28,370 nucleotides of DNA from Lachnospiraceae bacterium UBA7729. GTDB taxonomy: Bacteria > Bacillota > Clostridia > Lachnospirales > Lachnospiraceae. The position numbers and the translations under genes were made by a program. Below the pieces are notes generated by a model that worked only from the letters and a program-made list of their open reading frames with translations, did not search any database and had not been told where the DNA came from. The stretch is taken from assembly GCA_002482005.1 (NCBI GenBank), contig DLFD01000079.1:1-28370 (forward strand), written 5' to 3'. Of the stretch, positions 13,286-22,802 are shown piece by piece. Numbering within the stretch: position 1 is the first letter of the stretch; each line of letters begins with the position of its first letter.

Positions 13286-16200
13286 ATGGCAAATCGAATC
13301 AAGGGGCTCACGGTTGAGATTGACGGCAGTACGACCGGTCTTGATAAGGCGTTAAAGAATGTCAATTCTACCATCAGGAATACCCAGACCCAGCTGAAAG
13401 ACGTGCAGCGCCTCTTAAAGCTCGATCCCTCTAATACTGAGCTGCTTTCTCAGAAGCAGCGGCTCCTTAAGGATGCGATCGGTGAGACCAAGGAGAAGCT
13501 CGAAACATTAAAGACCGCACAGGAGCAGGCAAAGAAGCAGCTCGAAGAGGGGACGCTCGGGCAGGACAAGTATGATGCCCTGCAGCGTGAGATCGAGGAG
13601 ACCGAGCAGTCCTTAAAAAATCTGGAGTCGCAGGTATCGACTACCTATGCGGCGCTGGAAAAGATCGACCAGACCGGGAAGAAGTTCCAGCAGGTCGGGG
13701 ATAAGGTGGCCGGTGTCGGAAAGACACTCACCACCCATGTGACAGCCCCGATTGTAGGGATTGGCGCTGCGGCTGTGAAAACCACAGCAGATTTCGATGC
13801 GCAGATGAGCAAGGTGCAGGCGATCTCCGGCGCGACCGGGGAGGAGTTTGATGACCTGAGGGCCAAGGCCCGTGAGATGGGATCGAAGACCAAGTTCTCT
13901 GCTTCGGAAGCCGGGGAAGCCTTCGAGTACATGGCGATGGCCGGTTGGAAGACCGAAGACATGCTAGAAGGCGTCGAGGGCATAATGAACCTGGCTGCCG
14001 CATCCGGAGAGGATCTGGGTACAACATCCGATATCGTGACCGACGCGCTGACCGCATTCGGCCTGTCGGCAAAAGACTCTGGCCACTTCGCGGATATCCT
14101 TGCTGCCGCCAGCACCAATGCAAACACGAACGTTTCTATGCTCGGCGAGTCCTTTAAGTATGCCGCGCCGGTTGCCGGTTCCCTCGGGATTAATGCAGAA
14201 GATACCTCTGTGGCGCTGGGCCTCATGGCAAACTCCGGGATCAAGGCATCGCAGGCGGGCACATCGCTCCGGACGGGTCTTACCAACCTTGCGAAGCCCA
14301 CGAAGCAGATGCAGACCTACATGGACAGATACAACATCGCCCTTGTAGAAAATGATGACGGCTCCATCAATCTCCGTGAGACGATGATCTCCCTCCGGGA
14401 GAAGATGGGCGGCCTGTCCGAATCCGAGCAGGCAGCGGCAGCTTCCGCGATCTTCGGGAAAAACTCCATGGCGGGCTGGCTTTCCATCATCAATGCATCC
14501 GACGAGGATTTCAATAAGCTGACCGGCGCGATCGATAACTGCGATGGCTCTGCCGAGTCCATGGCGGAAATCATGCAGGATAACCTGTCGGGCCAGCTGA
14601 CCATCCTGAAGTCCCAGCTGGAGGAGCTCGCCATTTCCTTCGGCGATCTGCTCATGCCGATCATCCGGAAGGTGGTCGCAGCGGTGCAGGGCTTTGTTGA
14701 CAAGCTAAACTCCATGAGCGATTCCCAGCGCGAGGCGATCATCAAGGTACTGGCACTGGCGGCGGCGATCGGGCCGTTTCTTTTGATTCTGGGGAAGATG
14801 ATCAGTACGGTCGGGTCTGCCATGTCCGGCTTTGCTTCCCTTGGAAAAGGGATCATGGCCCTTAGCACGAAGATGCAGGGCCTTGGCGGGATCAGCGGTG
14901 TGCTGGGGAAAGCCATCGGGTTCCTCACATCGCCCATCGGACTCGTGATCGCGGCGGTGGCAGTGCTGGTCGCGGCCTTTGTCCATCTGTGGCAGACGAA
15001 TGAAGAATTCCGGGAAAAGGTAACGGCGATCTGGAACCGGGTGAAGGAAATCTTCTCCGGATTCGTGGAAGGGATCAAGGAGCGCCTCGATGCCCTGGGC
15101 ATTGATTTTGGCAAGATCACGGAGACCATTAAGAAGATCTGGGATGGCTTCTGCAGCCTGCTGGCACCGGTATTCATTGCTGCCTTTGAGATCATCACTA
15201 ACGTGCTGGAGACAATCCTCGGTGTCCTGACCGGCCTGTTCGATGTGTTTGCCGGGATCTTTACCGGCGACTGGGATATGGTCTGGACAGGGGTGAAGGA
15301 GATTTTCTCCTCCATCTGGAACGGAATCAAAGGCATTTTTGAATCCGTCCTGAACATGATCAAGGGCATCGCCAATACGGTGCTTGGCTGGTTCGGTACG
15401 AACTGGGAGACGGTGTGGACTTCCGTAAAATCCTTCTTTGAAGGAGTCTGGAATGGGATCAAGACATTTTTCTCCAACATACTGACAGCGATCAAAACGA
15501 CGGTTACCACAGTACTGACGGCGATCCGGGATTTCTTCGTTACGATCTGGACGGCGATCAAGACCACGGTCACCACGGTGGTCACAGCCATCCAGACGAC
15601 GATCAGTACGGTCTGGAATGCGATCAAGACATTTTTCACAACGGTACTTACCGGAATCAAAACGACTTTCGATTCTGTATGGAACGGAATTAAAACCGTG
15701 GTTACGACGGTGCTGGCGGCCATCCAGCTGGCGATCACTACCGTGTGGAATGCAATCAAGCTGACGGCGGAAACGGTATGGAATGGAATCAAGACCTTCT
15801 TCACAACGACGCTGACCGCAATCAAGACGACGTTCTCCACGGTGTGGGAGGCAATTAAAACTGCGGTTACGACAGTCTGGAATACGATCAACACGACGGC
15901 GACGACGGTATGGAACGGAATCAAGACCTTTTTTACAACGACGCTGACAGCCATCCAGACGACATTTTCTACGGTGTGGAATGCAATAAAAACAGCCGTC
16001 ACGACGGTCTGGAATGGAATAAAAACGACGGCATCTACGGTGTGGAACGGGATTAAAACCTTCTTCTCCACGACGCTGACCTCCATCAAATCCACCTTCT
16101 CTACCGCATGGGAGGGAATCAAAACGACCGTCAGCAACATCGGAACGAGTATCAAGACCAATGTCACGACGACATGGAATAACCTAAAGACTTCGCTCTC

Positions 16201-16828
16201 TACGACGATGACAAATATCAAGTCGGCGGCCTCGACAGCATGGGAGGGAATGAAGACCAGCATCGGCACAATCGTTGATGGGATTAAAACCAAGGTTTCC
16301 GGCGTATTCGACGGGATCAAGAGTACGGCCTCCACGGTCTGGGGCAACATTAAAACCGCGATGACTTCACCGGTTGAAACCGCTAAGACGACCATCAGCA
16401 ATGCGATTGAGCGGATCAAGGGGCTCTTCAATTTCACATGGAGCTTCCCGTCCCTTAAGATGCCGCATTTCTCCTGGTACTGGCAGGACATCGGCGGCAT
16501 TGTCTCCATCCCGATGATCAGCGTCAGCTGGTATAAGAAGGCCATGGACGGCGGCATGATCCTGAACAATCCGACGATCTTCGGCATGCAGAACGGCCAG
16601 CTGCTTGGCGCAGGGGAAGCCGGAAGCGAAACGGTGGTCGGCACCAGAAGCCTGATGGATATGATCCGGCAGGCAGTCAGCTCCGTGGAGCAGGCGATGA
16701 ATATCTACTACGGCGGCGTGACCATCAATGTTTATTCGCAGCCGGGGCAGGATATCTCGGAACTTGCCGATGAAATCGAAGAGCGCATCAACATGAATGT
16801 CGCCAGACGTGCGGCAGCATTTTCGTAA
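13286..16828 (+). CDS. Phage tail tape measure protein (TP901 type)
   Basis: 1180-residue protein that sets tail length and helps DNA ejection. The N-terminal ~130 residues form a coiled coil (IKGLTVEIDGSTTGLDKALK, then QLKDVQRLLKLDPSNTELLS). The TP901-type core follows (DFDAQMSKVQAISGATGEEF, FSASEAGEAFEYMAMAGWKT, and NTNVSMLGESFKYAAPVAGS). Hydrophobic segments lie near 485-503, 551-569 and 624-660. From about residue 660 to 1035 there is an imperfect ~11-residue repeat built on VWNGIKTxxxT with period-spaced Trp. A C-terminal globular part ends RINMNVARRAAAFS. The ribosome site is AAAGGAGGCGCAGC. By the usual scaling of tape-measure length to tail length (about 1.5 angstroms per residue) the tail would be around 180 nm. 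Confidence 0.96.
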   Translation: MANRIKGLTVEIDGSTTGLDKALKNVNSTIRNTQTQLKDVQRLLKLDPSNTELLSQKQRLLKDAIGETKEKLETLKTAQEQAKKQLEEGTLGQDKYDALQREIEETEQSLKNLESQVSTTYAALEKIDQTGKKFQQVGDKVAGVGKTLTTHVTAPIVGIGAAAVKTTADFDAQMSKVQAISGATGEEFDDLRAKAREMGSKTKFSASEAGEAFEYMAMAGWKTEDMLEGVEGIMNLAAASGEDLGTTSDIVTDALTAFGLSAKDSGHFADILAAASTNANTNVSMLGESFKYAAPVAGSLGINAEDTSVALGLMANSGIKASQAGTSLRTGLTNLAKPTKQMQTYMDRYNIALVENDDGSINLRETMISLREKMGGLSESEQAAAASAIFGKNSMAGWLSIINASDEDFNKLTGAIDNCDGSAESMAEIMQDNLSGQLTILKSQLEELAISFGDLLMPIIRKVVAAVQGFVDKLNSMSDSQREAIIKVLALAAAIGPFLLILGKMISTVGSAMSGFASLGKGIMALSTKMQGLGGISGVLGKAIGFLTSPIGLVIAAVAVLVAAFVHLWQTNEEFREKVTAIWNRVKEIFSGFVEGIKERLDALGIDFGKITETIKKIWDGFCSLLAPVFIAAFEIITNVLETILGVLTGLFDVFAGIFTGDWDMVWTGVKEIFSSIWNGIKGIFESVLNMIKGIANTVLGWFGTNWETVWTSVKSFFEGVWNGIKTFFSNILTAIKTTVTTVLTAIRDFFVTIWTAIKTTVTTVVTAIQTTISTVWNAIKTFFTTVLTGIKTTFDSVWNGIKTVVTTVLAAIQLAITTVWNAIKLTAETVWNGIKTFFTTTLTAIKTTFSTVWEAIKTAVTTVWNTINTTATTVWNGIKTFFTTTLTAIQTTFSTVWNAIKTAVTTVWNGIKTTASTVWNGIKTFFSTTLTSIKSTFSTAWEGIKTTVSNIGTSIKTNVTTTWNNLKTSLSTTMTNIKSAASTAWEGMKTSIGTIVDGIKTKVSGVFDGIKSTASTVWGNIKTAMTSPVETAKTTISNAIERIKGLFNFTWSFPSLKMPHFSWYWQDIGGIVSIPMISVSWYKKAMDGGMILNNPTIFGMQNGQLLGAGEAGSETVVGTRSLMDMIRQAVSSVEQAMNIYYGGVTINVYSQPGQDISELADEIEERINMNVARRAAAFS
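15400..16400 (+). repeat. Degenerate 33-bp repeats in the tape measure gene
   Basis: Around 30 imperfect copies of a ~33-bp unit encoding the 11-residue VWNGIKTxxxT motif, most regular between about 15570 and 16150. Copies such as TGGAATGGAATCAAGAC recur with synonymous variation, so selection acts on the helical repeat. This also creates a long spurious reverse-strand frame. Confidence 0.75.
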
Positions 16829-16841
16829 GGGAGGATGGGAG

Positions 16842-17546
16842 ATGCACACCTTTATATATAACGGGAAGAAGTCGCAGGACTATAATCTCATCCTCTCCGG
16901 TGAGGATACCTAGGGAAAGCCCATGCCGGATGTGGAGCGGATGCAGATCCCGGGGCGGAACGGTGACCTGCTTCTTTCCAACCGCAGGTACAGCAACGTG
17001 GAGATTACCTACCACATCGGCATCAAGCGGAACTTCGATACGAACTTCACAGCTTTTATGAATTTCCTTCTGAAGGAGCCGGGATACCACAGGCTGGAAG
17101 ATTCCTATCACAGCGACTATTACCGGATGGCAGTGCTGGATAAGGAGATCAGCCCGAAGATGGGATTCCAGAACTTCTCCGGGACATTTGACCTGACGTT
17201 TTCCTGCATGCCGCAGCAGTACCTGAAATCCGGGGAGCGCCAGCAGGTGCTGACCGGCTCCGGCACGGTATTCAATCCCACGATGTATGACGCAAAACCG
17301 CTGCTCCGTATTTACGGGCAGGGGAGGCTCACCATCGGGGAGGAGCAGGTAACGGTCACAGAGAATGACTCCTTTATCGATCTGGACTGTGAGCTGGAGG
17401 ATGCCTTCAAAGATACCGTGAACAAGAACCATTGCATCGAGCTTTCCAGCGGGGATTTCCCGATCCTATCGCCGGGAAGTACGAGCATTACCTTCGGCTC
17501 CGGAATCACCCGGGTCGAACTTGTGCCAAGGTGGTGGTGCCTATGA
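16842..17546 (+). CDS. dit: Distal tail protein (Dit), interrupted by in-frame TAG
   Basis: 234-residue Dit-type hub joining tail tube to tip. Translation begins at ATG 16842 (ribosome site GGGAGGATGGGAG) with MHTFIYNGKKSQDYNLILSG, then EDT, and meets TAG at 16911-16913. The same frame then continues GKPMPDVERMQIPGRNGDLL, YSNVEITYHIGIKRNFD, FSGTFDLTFSCMPQQYL and ends VELVPRWWCL, all typical of SPP1 gp19.1/TP901 Dit. The SGEDT-x-GKP context suggests the lost residue was Trp (TGG to TAG). An ATG at 16923 could restart translation and would give 207 residues lacking the first 27. Either the gene is inactivated, restarted, or read through. It overlaps the next gene by ATGA. Confidence 0.82.
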
Positions 17547-19294
17547 AGCCGATTTTATATCCTGCGGGGGAAACGCAGTTTAAAAATAATGGTCTTGGGA
17601 GATTATCTGAGGCGACCAAATGTCTGGTGACCGAGGAGCGAAATGGCCAGTATGAGCTGGAAATGCAGTATCCGGTCACCGGGCGGCATTATAAAGAGAT
17701 CGTGGAAGAGCGGATCATCGCGGCAAAACATGACGATACCGACGATGTGCAGCCCTTCCGTATTTATAAGATCACCCGGCCCATGAACGGGATTGTGACC
17801 ATATCGGCCCGGCACATCAGCTACCAGTTATCCAAGGTGGCGGTGATGCCTTTTGCAGCCGATACCTGTGCGGAGGCACTGGCGGGAATGATCAGCCATT
17901 CCGTCGGCGACTGTCCGTTTACGATCTGGACGGACAGGCTGGTGGAGGCAAACTTCCATGTGGATGTCCCATCTTCCTTCCGGTCGCTCCTTGGCGGTGT
18001 ATCCGGTTCGATCCTTGATATCTATGGCCCCGGGGAATATGAGTGGGACAAATTTACGGTCAAGTTCCATAGCCATCGCGGCTCCGACCAGAACGTTTAT
18101 ATCCGCTACGGCAAGAACATGATGGATGTGAAAAAGACCACCGATACCAGTAACATCTGGACAGGCATCCTGCCATACTGGGCCGGAACTGACGAGGCCG
18201 AACAGGCTATTCTTGTGACACTGCCGGAACAGGTGATCTATTCCGATTATGTGGATGACTATGTATACCGTATGGTCGTGCCGGTTGATTTCTCCTCGGC
18301 CTTTCAGGAGCAGCCGACGGAAGAGCAGCTGAGAAGCAGGGCGCAGGCTTACGTCCGGGCCAATGCAGCGGACGGTATCCCAGCTTCGATCGATGTTTCC
18401 TTCGTGGCCCTCTGGCAGACGGAGGAGTATAAGAATTGGGCTCCGCTGCAGAAGCTGAAGCTCTGCGATACCGTGACCGTCTATCATAAGGGGCTGGGGA
18501 TTGAGAATAAAGCGAAGATCGTATCCGTCACCTATGATGTGATTCTGGAACGATACGAGAAGATGACGATCGGCGAGGTAAAGACAAACCTCGGTGACAG
18601 CATCCGGCAGATCTCGGAGGAGATCAAAAAGGAAGTGCCGACGAACGCATCGGTCTCGCAGGCGATCAGTCTTGCCACCAACATCCTGTCGGGTTCCATG
18701 GGCGGCAACATCATGATCAACACGAACGCGCAGGGCCAGCCGGTGGAGATCCTTGCGATGGATACGGCGGATATCACGACTGCGCATAAGATCATAAAGA
18801 TCAATAACAACGGCATCTCTGTATCCTCTGCCGGGTATAGCGGTGCCTTTACTGTTTTACTCGATATGGATGGCAAGCTGGATGCTGCGGCGCTGAAAGG
18901 CATTATCGATTCGGCGATGATCAAATCCGGGACTCTTTCCGATAAGCAGAGCAACGTGACCTGGAACATGGCGACCGGTGCATTTGCTGGGAAGAATGTG
19001 ACGATCACAAACCTGACGGTAACAAAGATCGAAGCAACTTCTGTGAGTGGGGAAACCGTGAGCTCCGGAGACGGATATACCGGAAGCTGTCATGTAGATG
19101 GCGCGACGCTTTCATTCCGGGCCGGGATTGTTACCGGCAAAACGGATGATGCGCCTGAAGAGCCGGTGCAGACATTTACCGGGGCCTATCATGCAGACGG
19201 TGCAACAGTCACAGTAACAAACGGCATTATTACAGCCGTCACGCCTGATCCAGAAGAAGAAACACCGGGTGGTGAGGAAGGAGAAAATTCATGA
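17543..19294 (+). CDS. Tail endopeptidase-like / tail-associated lysin hub (Tal)
   Basis: 583-residue tail-tip protein of the prophage endopeptidase tail (gp18-like/Tal) type. The first ~380 residues form the hub fold: MKPILYPAGETQFKNNGLGR, ATKCLVTEERNGQYELEMQY, VQPFRIYKITRPMNGIVTIS, ARHISYQLSKV, then GEYEWDKFTVKFHSHRG and LKLCDTVTVYHKGLGIENKA. The C-terminal part is an extended beta-rich stalk (NTNAQGQPVEILAMDTADIT, FTVLLDMDGKLDAAALKG) ending in two related ~25-residue units (GYTGSCHVDGATLSFRAGIV and FTGAYHADGATVTVTNGIIT) and an acidic tail. ATG 17543 overlaps the dit stop; an upstream open frame is the shadow of dit. Peptidase activity is not evident from residues I can point to. Confidence 0.88.
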   Translation: MKPILYPAGETQFKNNGLGRLSEATKCLVTEERNGQYELEMQYPVTGRHYKEIVEERIIAAKHDDTDDVQPFRIYKITRPMNGIVTISARHISYQLSKVAVMPFAADTCAEALAGMISHSVGDCPFTIWTDRLVEANFHVDVPSSFRSLLGGVSGSILDIYGPGEYEWDKFTVKFHSHRGSDQNVYIRYGKNMMDVKKTTDTSNIWTGILPYWAGTDEAEQAILVTLPEQVIYSDYVDDYVYRMVVPVDFSSAFQEQPTEEQLRSRAQAYVRANAADGIPASIDVSFVALWQTEEYKNWAPLQKLKLCDTVTVYHKGLGIENKAKIVSVTYDVILERYEKMTIGEVKTNLGDSIRQISEEIKKEVPTNASVSQAISLATNILSGSMGGNIMINTNAQGQPVEILAMDTADITTAHKIIKINNNGISVSSAGYSGAFTVLLDMDGKLDAAALKGIIDSAMIKSGTLSDKQSNVTWNMATGAFAGKNVTITNLTVTKIEATSVSGETVSSGDGYTGSCHVDGATLSFRAGIVTGKTDDAPEEPVQTFTGAYHADGATVTVTNGIITAVTPDPEEETPGGEEGENS

Positions 19295-22200
19295 TCACGA
19301 CACAGACAGAACTGGATGTATCTCCGGGCGGCATCGCGCCGGTGATCCATGTGAGCCAGTATGATACCGGGAGCAGGACACTCCTGTTTAACCTGATCGC
19401 GACAGCGGGAGACCTGATCCTGCCGAGCGGCACCAAGGCTGAAATCCGGGGAACCAAACCGGACGGGAATGGATTCTCCTATGATGCGCTGATTAACAGC
19501 AAAACGGTGACTGTCGATGTGACAGAGCAGATGACGGCGGCTGCTGGGAAAGCAGTCTGTGAGATCGTACTCTACACCGGGACGCCTGCAAGGGAGGGCG
19601 CAGAGGCATCTTCCGATTATACGCAACTGTGCACGGCAAATTTCGTCCTGTTTGTGGAGCGGGCAGCGCTTGATAAGGATACCGTACGATCCGGATCGGA
19701 GATTAAGCAGCTGATCACAGTCCTTGACCGGACGGATGAACTGCTGGCTGCGGCCCAGACGATGGATGATGCAAAACAGCAGATCGCTGAAATGACAGAG
19801 TCCACCCGGACGGATATGAATGCGCTGGCGGAGCGGGTTGAGAGCAATGCGCAGGAGCTTTCCGAGGCTTCTGCAGCCTCTGCCCGGTCTGCGGCGGCTT
19901 CCGCACAGGACGCAGCTGATATTCTTGAGACCGTAGAAGCAAAAGGAGAGTCTATTTCGAGGATCGCGGTGAATTCTGATACCCTTGCTAAGCAAGCACT
20001 CGAAAAAGCGACAAATGCGGAGAATGAATCCGCAGAGGCTGCGAATGCAGTGGATCAGTTGAACCAGGGCCTTTCCAGTCTACGTCTTGTGACCGAAGGA
20101 AAGGTCGATGACGCCTATGTCGAAGACGGATTCCTCTACATGACTTCAGAAGGTGATGTCGTTGTCGGGCCGCTTGGCCCATTTTCAGGAACCGGCGGCG
20201 GAGGTGGAGGTACTTCAGGGAATAATGCTCATATCTCATTGACCAATAAATCCGGATTCCTTTCAAAGACAATAGCACAGGGAGACACACTCCCGATCAC
20301 GCTTAACTGGTATTCGGAGGAAGATGACATCCCGACCGGAAACGGAACGATGAAGATCACAGTGAGCGGTGTGGTCAAGGCGGTGCTTGATGTAAAGCAG
20401 GGCGACGTGACAGTGGATGTTGCGCCCTACCTTACATCAGGATCTTCTGTTGTAAAGATCAATGTGGCAGATATCTACGGAAACAACCGAACACTGAACT
20501 TTTCTATTACTGTGGTTGTGCTGACGCTGACATCCTCGTTTGATGATTCAGCTGCTTATACAGGCCCGATCAGTTTTCCATATGTTCCGACCGGAAACAT
20601 CCAGAAAACGATGTATTTCCTCTTGGATGGAATCGAAATCGGCAGGACAACGACATCCGTTTCCGGCAGGCAGCAGTCCTTCACGATCCCGCAGCAGAGC
20701 CACGGGGCGCACAGCTTCACCTGCTATTTTGAGGCGGACATCAACGGTCAGACAGTCAGATCGAATGAACTGTATTACGAGATCATCTGTCTGGAGACCA
20801 TGAACCTGACACCGATCGTGACCTGCGATTTCCATACGGAGACGGTGAAACAGTATACCACCATCCACATCGGCTACTCGGTCTATGATCCGACATCCAT
20901 GAATGCGGAGGTGACCATCAGCCGGGATGGTACTGTGATTTCTACTCAGACAGTCGGTCGCTCCAAACAGGATTATTCCTGCAGGATGAATACGGTTGGT
21001 GAGTTTACGTTTGAAATAGCATCCGGCGAGGCAAGCAGATCCTTTACGCTGACAGTCACGGAATCGGATATCCAGATCGAAGCGGAAACAGAGGCGCTGG
21101 CACTTTTTCTGACCAGTTCCGGACGGAGCAATTCTGAGGAGAACCGGTCGGTATGGAACTATGGCGATGTGATGGCGCAGATGTATGGATTTAACTTTAC
21201 TTCTGACGGGTGGCAGAAGGATGAGCAGGGAATCAGTGTTCTTCGTGTCGCGGGCGATGCGAGAGTGCAGATCCCGTATCTTCTGTTCGGATCTGATTTC
21301 CGTACCGCAGGCAAGACTATCGAGCTGGAATTTGCTACCCGGACAGTCATGAACTATGACGCTGTGATCCTGTCCTGTCTTTCCGGCGGCAGGGGACTTT
21401 CCCTTACCGCACAGAGAGTTTTGCTCAAATCAGAGCAGAGTGAGATCGGCACGCAGTTTAAGGAAAATGAGCATGTGCGCGTGTCCTTCGTGGTACAGAA
21501 GCGGACGGAAAACCGGCTGGTGCTCTGTTATATCAACGGCATCATGTCCGGCGCGATCCAGTACCCGGTAAACGATGACTTTGCACAGACTGATCCTGTC
21601 GGAATCAACATCGGCAGCAATGAATGCACCATCGATCTCTATAACATCCGCGTCTATGACAATGACCTGACCAGAAGCCAGGTGCTGGATAACTGGATCG
21701 CGGATACACAGGATGTGGATGAGATGCTGGCAAGATACCAGAGGAATCAGGTCTATGACGCCTATGGCAACATCGTCAAAGAACAGCTGCCGCCGGATCT
21801 GCCGTACCTGATTCTGGAATGCGCCGAGCTGCCACAGTACAAGGGAGATAAGAAAACAGTCAGCGGTTCCTACGTTGATCCGCTGCATCCGGAGAAATCC
21901 TTCACCTTCACTGGCGCGCAGTTCGATGTACAGGGCACTTCCTCCCAGTACTATGAGCGGAAGAATTATAAGGGCAAGTACAAAAACGGCGTGGTGAATG
22001 CGAACGGAAATACAGCAGAAACAATAAAGCTGCGGGATGATTCCATCGCGGTGACAACCTTCTGCTACAAGGCGGACGTGGCTTCTTCGGAAGGCGCGAA
22101 CAACGTGGAGCTGGTCATTCTCTATAACGACGCCTGCCCATACAGGACGCCCGCGCAGCAGGAGGATGAGAGAGTGCGGCAGGGGATAGACGGATTCCCG

Positions 22201-22719
22201 ATCGTCATCTTCTGGCATGACACCGTGAAGGATGAGACGAGCTTTATCGGGAAATACAACTGGAACAACGACAAATCGACCGAGGAGGTCTTTGGCTTCC
22301 GGGAGGGTGATGAGTCGTGGGAAGTCAAAAACAACACTTCCGACCGTGTCCTGTATAAGAGCGCTGACTATTCCGGCGACGCTTGGCTTGGTGACTTTGA
22401 GGCCCGGTTTCCTGATACGGAGCCGCCCTATACTGATCCTGCCCAGTTGCAGGAATTTGCCGCATGGCTCGTTAGTACAGATACGGAGAAAGCAACCGGC
22501 GATCGGCTTCCAGAGCCTGTGACCTATGGCGAGGAAGAATACACGCACGATACTTCCGAATACCGGCTGGCGAAGTTTAAGGCGGAAGCCGGAGATTATA
22601 TGGAGCTTGAGAGCGCAGAGTTCTATTACCTTTTTACCGAACTGTTCCTTATGGTCGACAGCCGTGCAAAGAACATGTTCCCGTCCTTTATGGGATCTGC
22701 AATTGGAGGTGTATCATGA
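19291..22719 (+). CDS. Tail-tip baseplate/receptor-binding protein, N-terminal part (BppU-CotH)
   Basis: 1142-residue piece of a very large tail protein. Order: a BppU-like N-terminal domain (MITTQTELDVSPGGIAPVIH to about 130) that docks to the baseplate; Ala/Glu-rich coiled coil (about 140-265); a Gly-rich linker near 301-315 (GTGGGGGGTSG); Ig-like beta domains (about 318-600); a LamG/concanavalin-like domain (about 667-800; GKTIELEFATRTVMNYDAV, VGINIGSNECTIDLYNIRVY); and the first part of a CotH kinase-like domain (from about 836; LPYLILECAELPQYKGDKK, FTGAQFDVQGTSSQYYERKN, FLMVDSRAKNMFPSFMG). It ends in GGVS at TGA 22717-22719, exactly where the CotH motif PYDFDTAIG would follow; that motif is in the next large ORF, in another frame. 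It starts by ATGA overlap with the gene before. Confidence 0.9.
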   Translation: MITTQTELDVSPGGIAPVIHVSQYDTGSRTLLFNLIATAGDLILPSGTKAEIRGTKPDGNGFSYDALINSKTVTVDVTEQMTAAAGKAVCEIVLYTGTPAREGAEASSDYTQLCTANFVLFVERAALDKDTVRSGSEIKQLITVLDRTDELLAAAQTMDDAKQQIAEMTESTRTDMNALAERVESNAQELSEASAASARSAAASAQDAADILETVEAKGESISRIAVNSDTLAKQALEKATNAENESAEAANAVDQLNQGLSSLRLVTEGKVDDAYVEDGFLYMTSEGDVVVGPLGPFSGTGGGGGGTSGNNAHISLTNKSGFLSKTIAQGDTLPITLNWYSEEDDIPTGNGTMKITVSGVVKAVLDVKQGDVTVDVAPYLTSGSSVVKINVADIYGNNRTLNFSITVVVLTLTSSFDDSAAYTGPISFPYVPTGNIQKTMYFLLDGIEIGRTTTSVSGRQQSFTIPQQSHGAHSFTCYFEADINGQTVRSNELYYEIICLETMNLTPIVTCDFHTETVKQYTTIHIGYSVYDPTSMNAEVTISRDGTVISTQTVGRSKQDYSCRMNTVGEFTFEIASGEASRSFTLTVTESDIQIEAETEALALFLTSSGRSNSEENRSVWNYGDVMAQMYGFNFTSDGWQKDEQGISVLRVAGDARVQIPYLLFGSDFRTAGKTIELEFATRTVMNYDAVILSCLSGGRGLSLTAQRVLLKSEQSEIGTQFKENEHVRVSFVVQKRTENRLVLCYINGIMSGAIQYPVNDDFAQTDPVGINIGSNECTIDLYNIRVYDNDLTRSQVLDNWIADTQDVDEMLARYQRNQVYDAYGNIVKEQLPPDLPYLILECAELPQYKGDKKTVSGSYVDPLHPEKSFTFTGAQFDVQGTSSQYYERKNYKGKYKNGVVNANGNTAETIKLRDDSIAVTTFCYKADVASSEGANNVELVILYNDACPYRTPAQQEDERVRQGIDGFPIVIFWHDTVKDETSFIGKYNWNNDKSTEEVFGFREGDESWEVKNNTSDRVLYKSADYSGDAWLGDFEARFPDTEPPYTDPAQLQEFAAWLVSTDTEKATGDRLPEPVTYGEEEYTHDTSEYRLAKFKAEAGDYMELESAEFYYLFTELFLMVDSRAKNMFPSFMGSAIGGVS

Positions 22720-22802
22720 GCAACACAGAACTATTCGTATATATGCTGATCGCCATGTACTGTATGTTTTCATATTTTGACAACAGGAGGGGCGGCAGAT
22801 GA
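22716..22802 (+). CDS. 28-residue membrane-peptide ORF splitting the tail protein
   Basis: A 28-codon frame (MSNTELFVYMLIAMYCMFSY, then FDNRRGGR) with a hydrophobic centre and a basic end, as expected of a tiny single-pass membrane peptide with Arg-rich cytoplasmic tail. It has GGAGGT 5 bases before its ATG. That ATG overlaps the preceding stop (ATGA), and its own TGA overlaps the ATG of the next ORF (ATGA). A second ribosome site (AGGAGGGG) lies inside its 3' end for the next ORF. This tidy coupling argues that it is expressed, not debris. I do not recognise a family; size and style resemble the terL-portal peptide at 5938. Confidence 0.5.
   Translation: MSNTELFVYMLIAMYCMFSYFDNRRGGR

Noticed and set aside
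14317..16644. 775-codon reverse-strand frame opposite the tape measure gene
   Set aside because: It is the mirror of the 33-bp repeats and biased codons of the tape measure gene; the product is repetitive, has no ribosome site and matches no family.
21430..22548. 372-codon reverse-strand frame opposite the large tail protein
   Set aside because: It lies wholly inside a recognised gene and has no ribosome site or recognisable product.
22705..22800. Programmed ribosome bypassing joining the two CotH halves, as in T4 gene 60
   Set aside because: The matching GGA codons (22705 and 22786) would land in the wrong frame for the second half, and both downstream frames have their own ribosome sites.
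22716..22802. Self-splicing intron
   Set aside because: About 80 bases is far too short for a group I or II intron and no catalytic-core pattern is visible.
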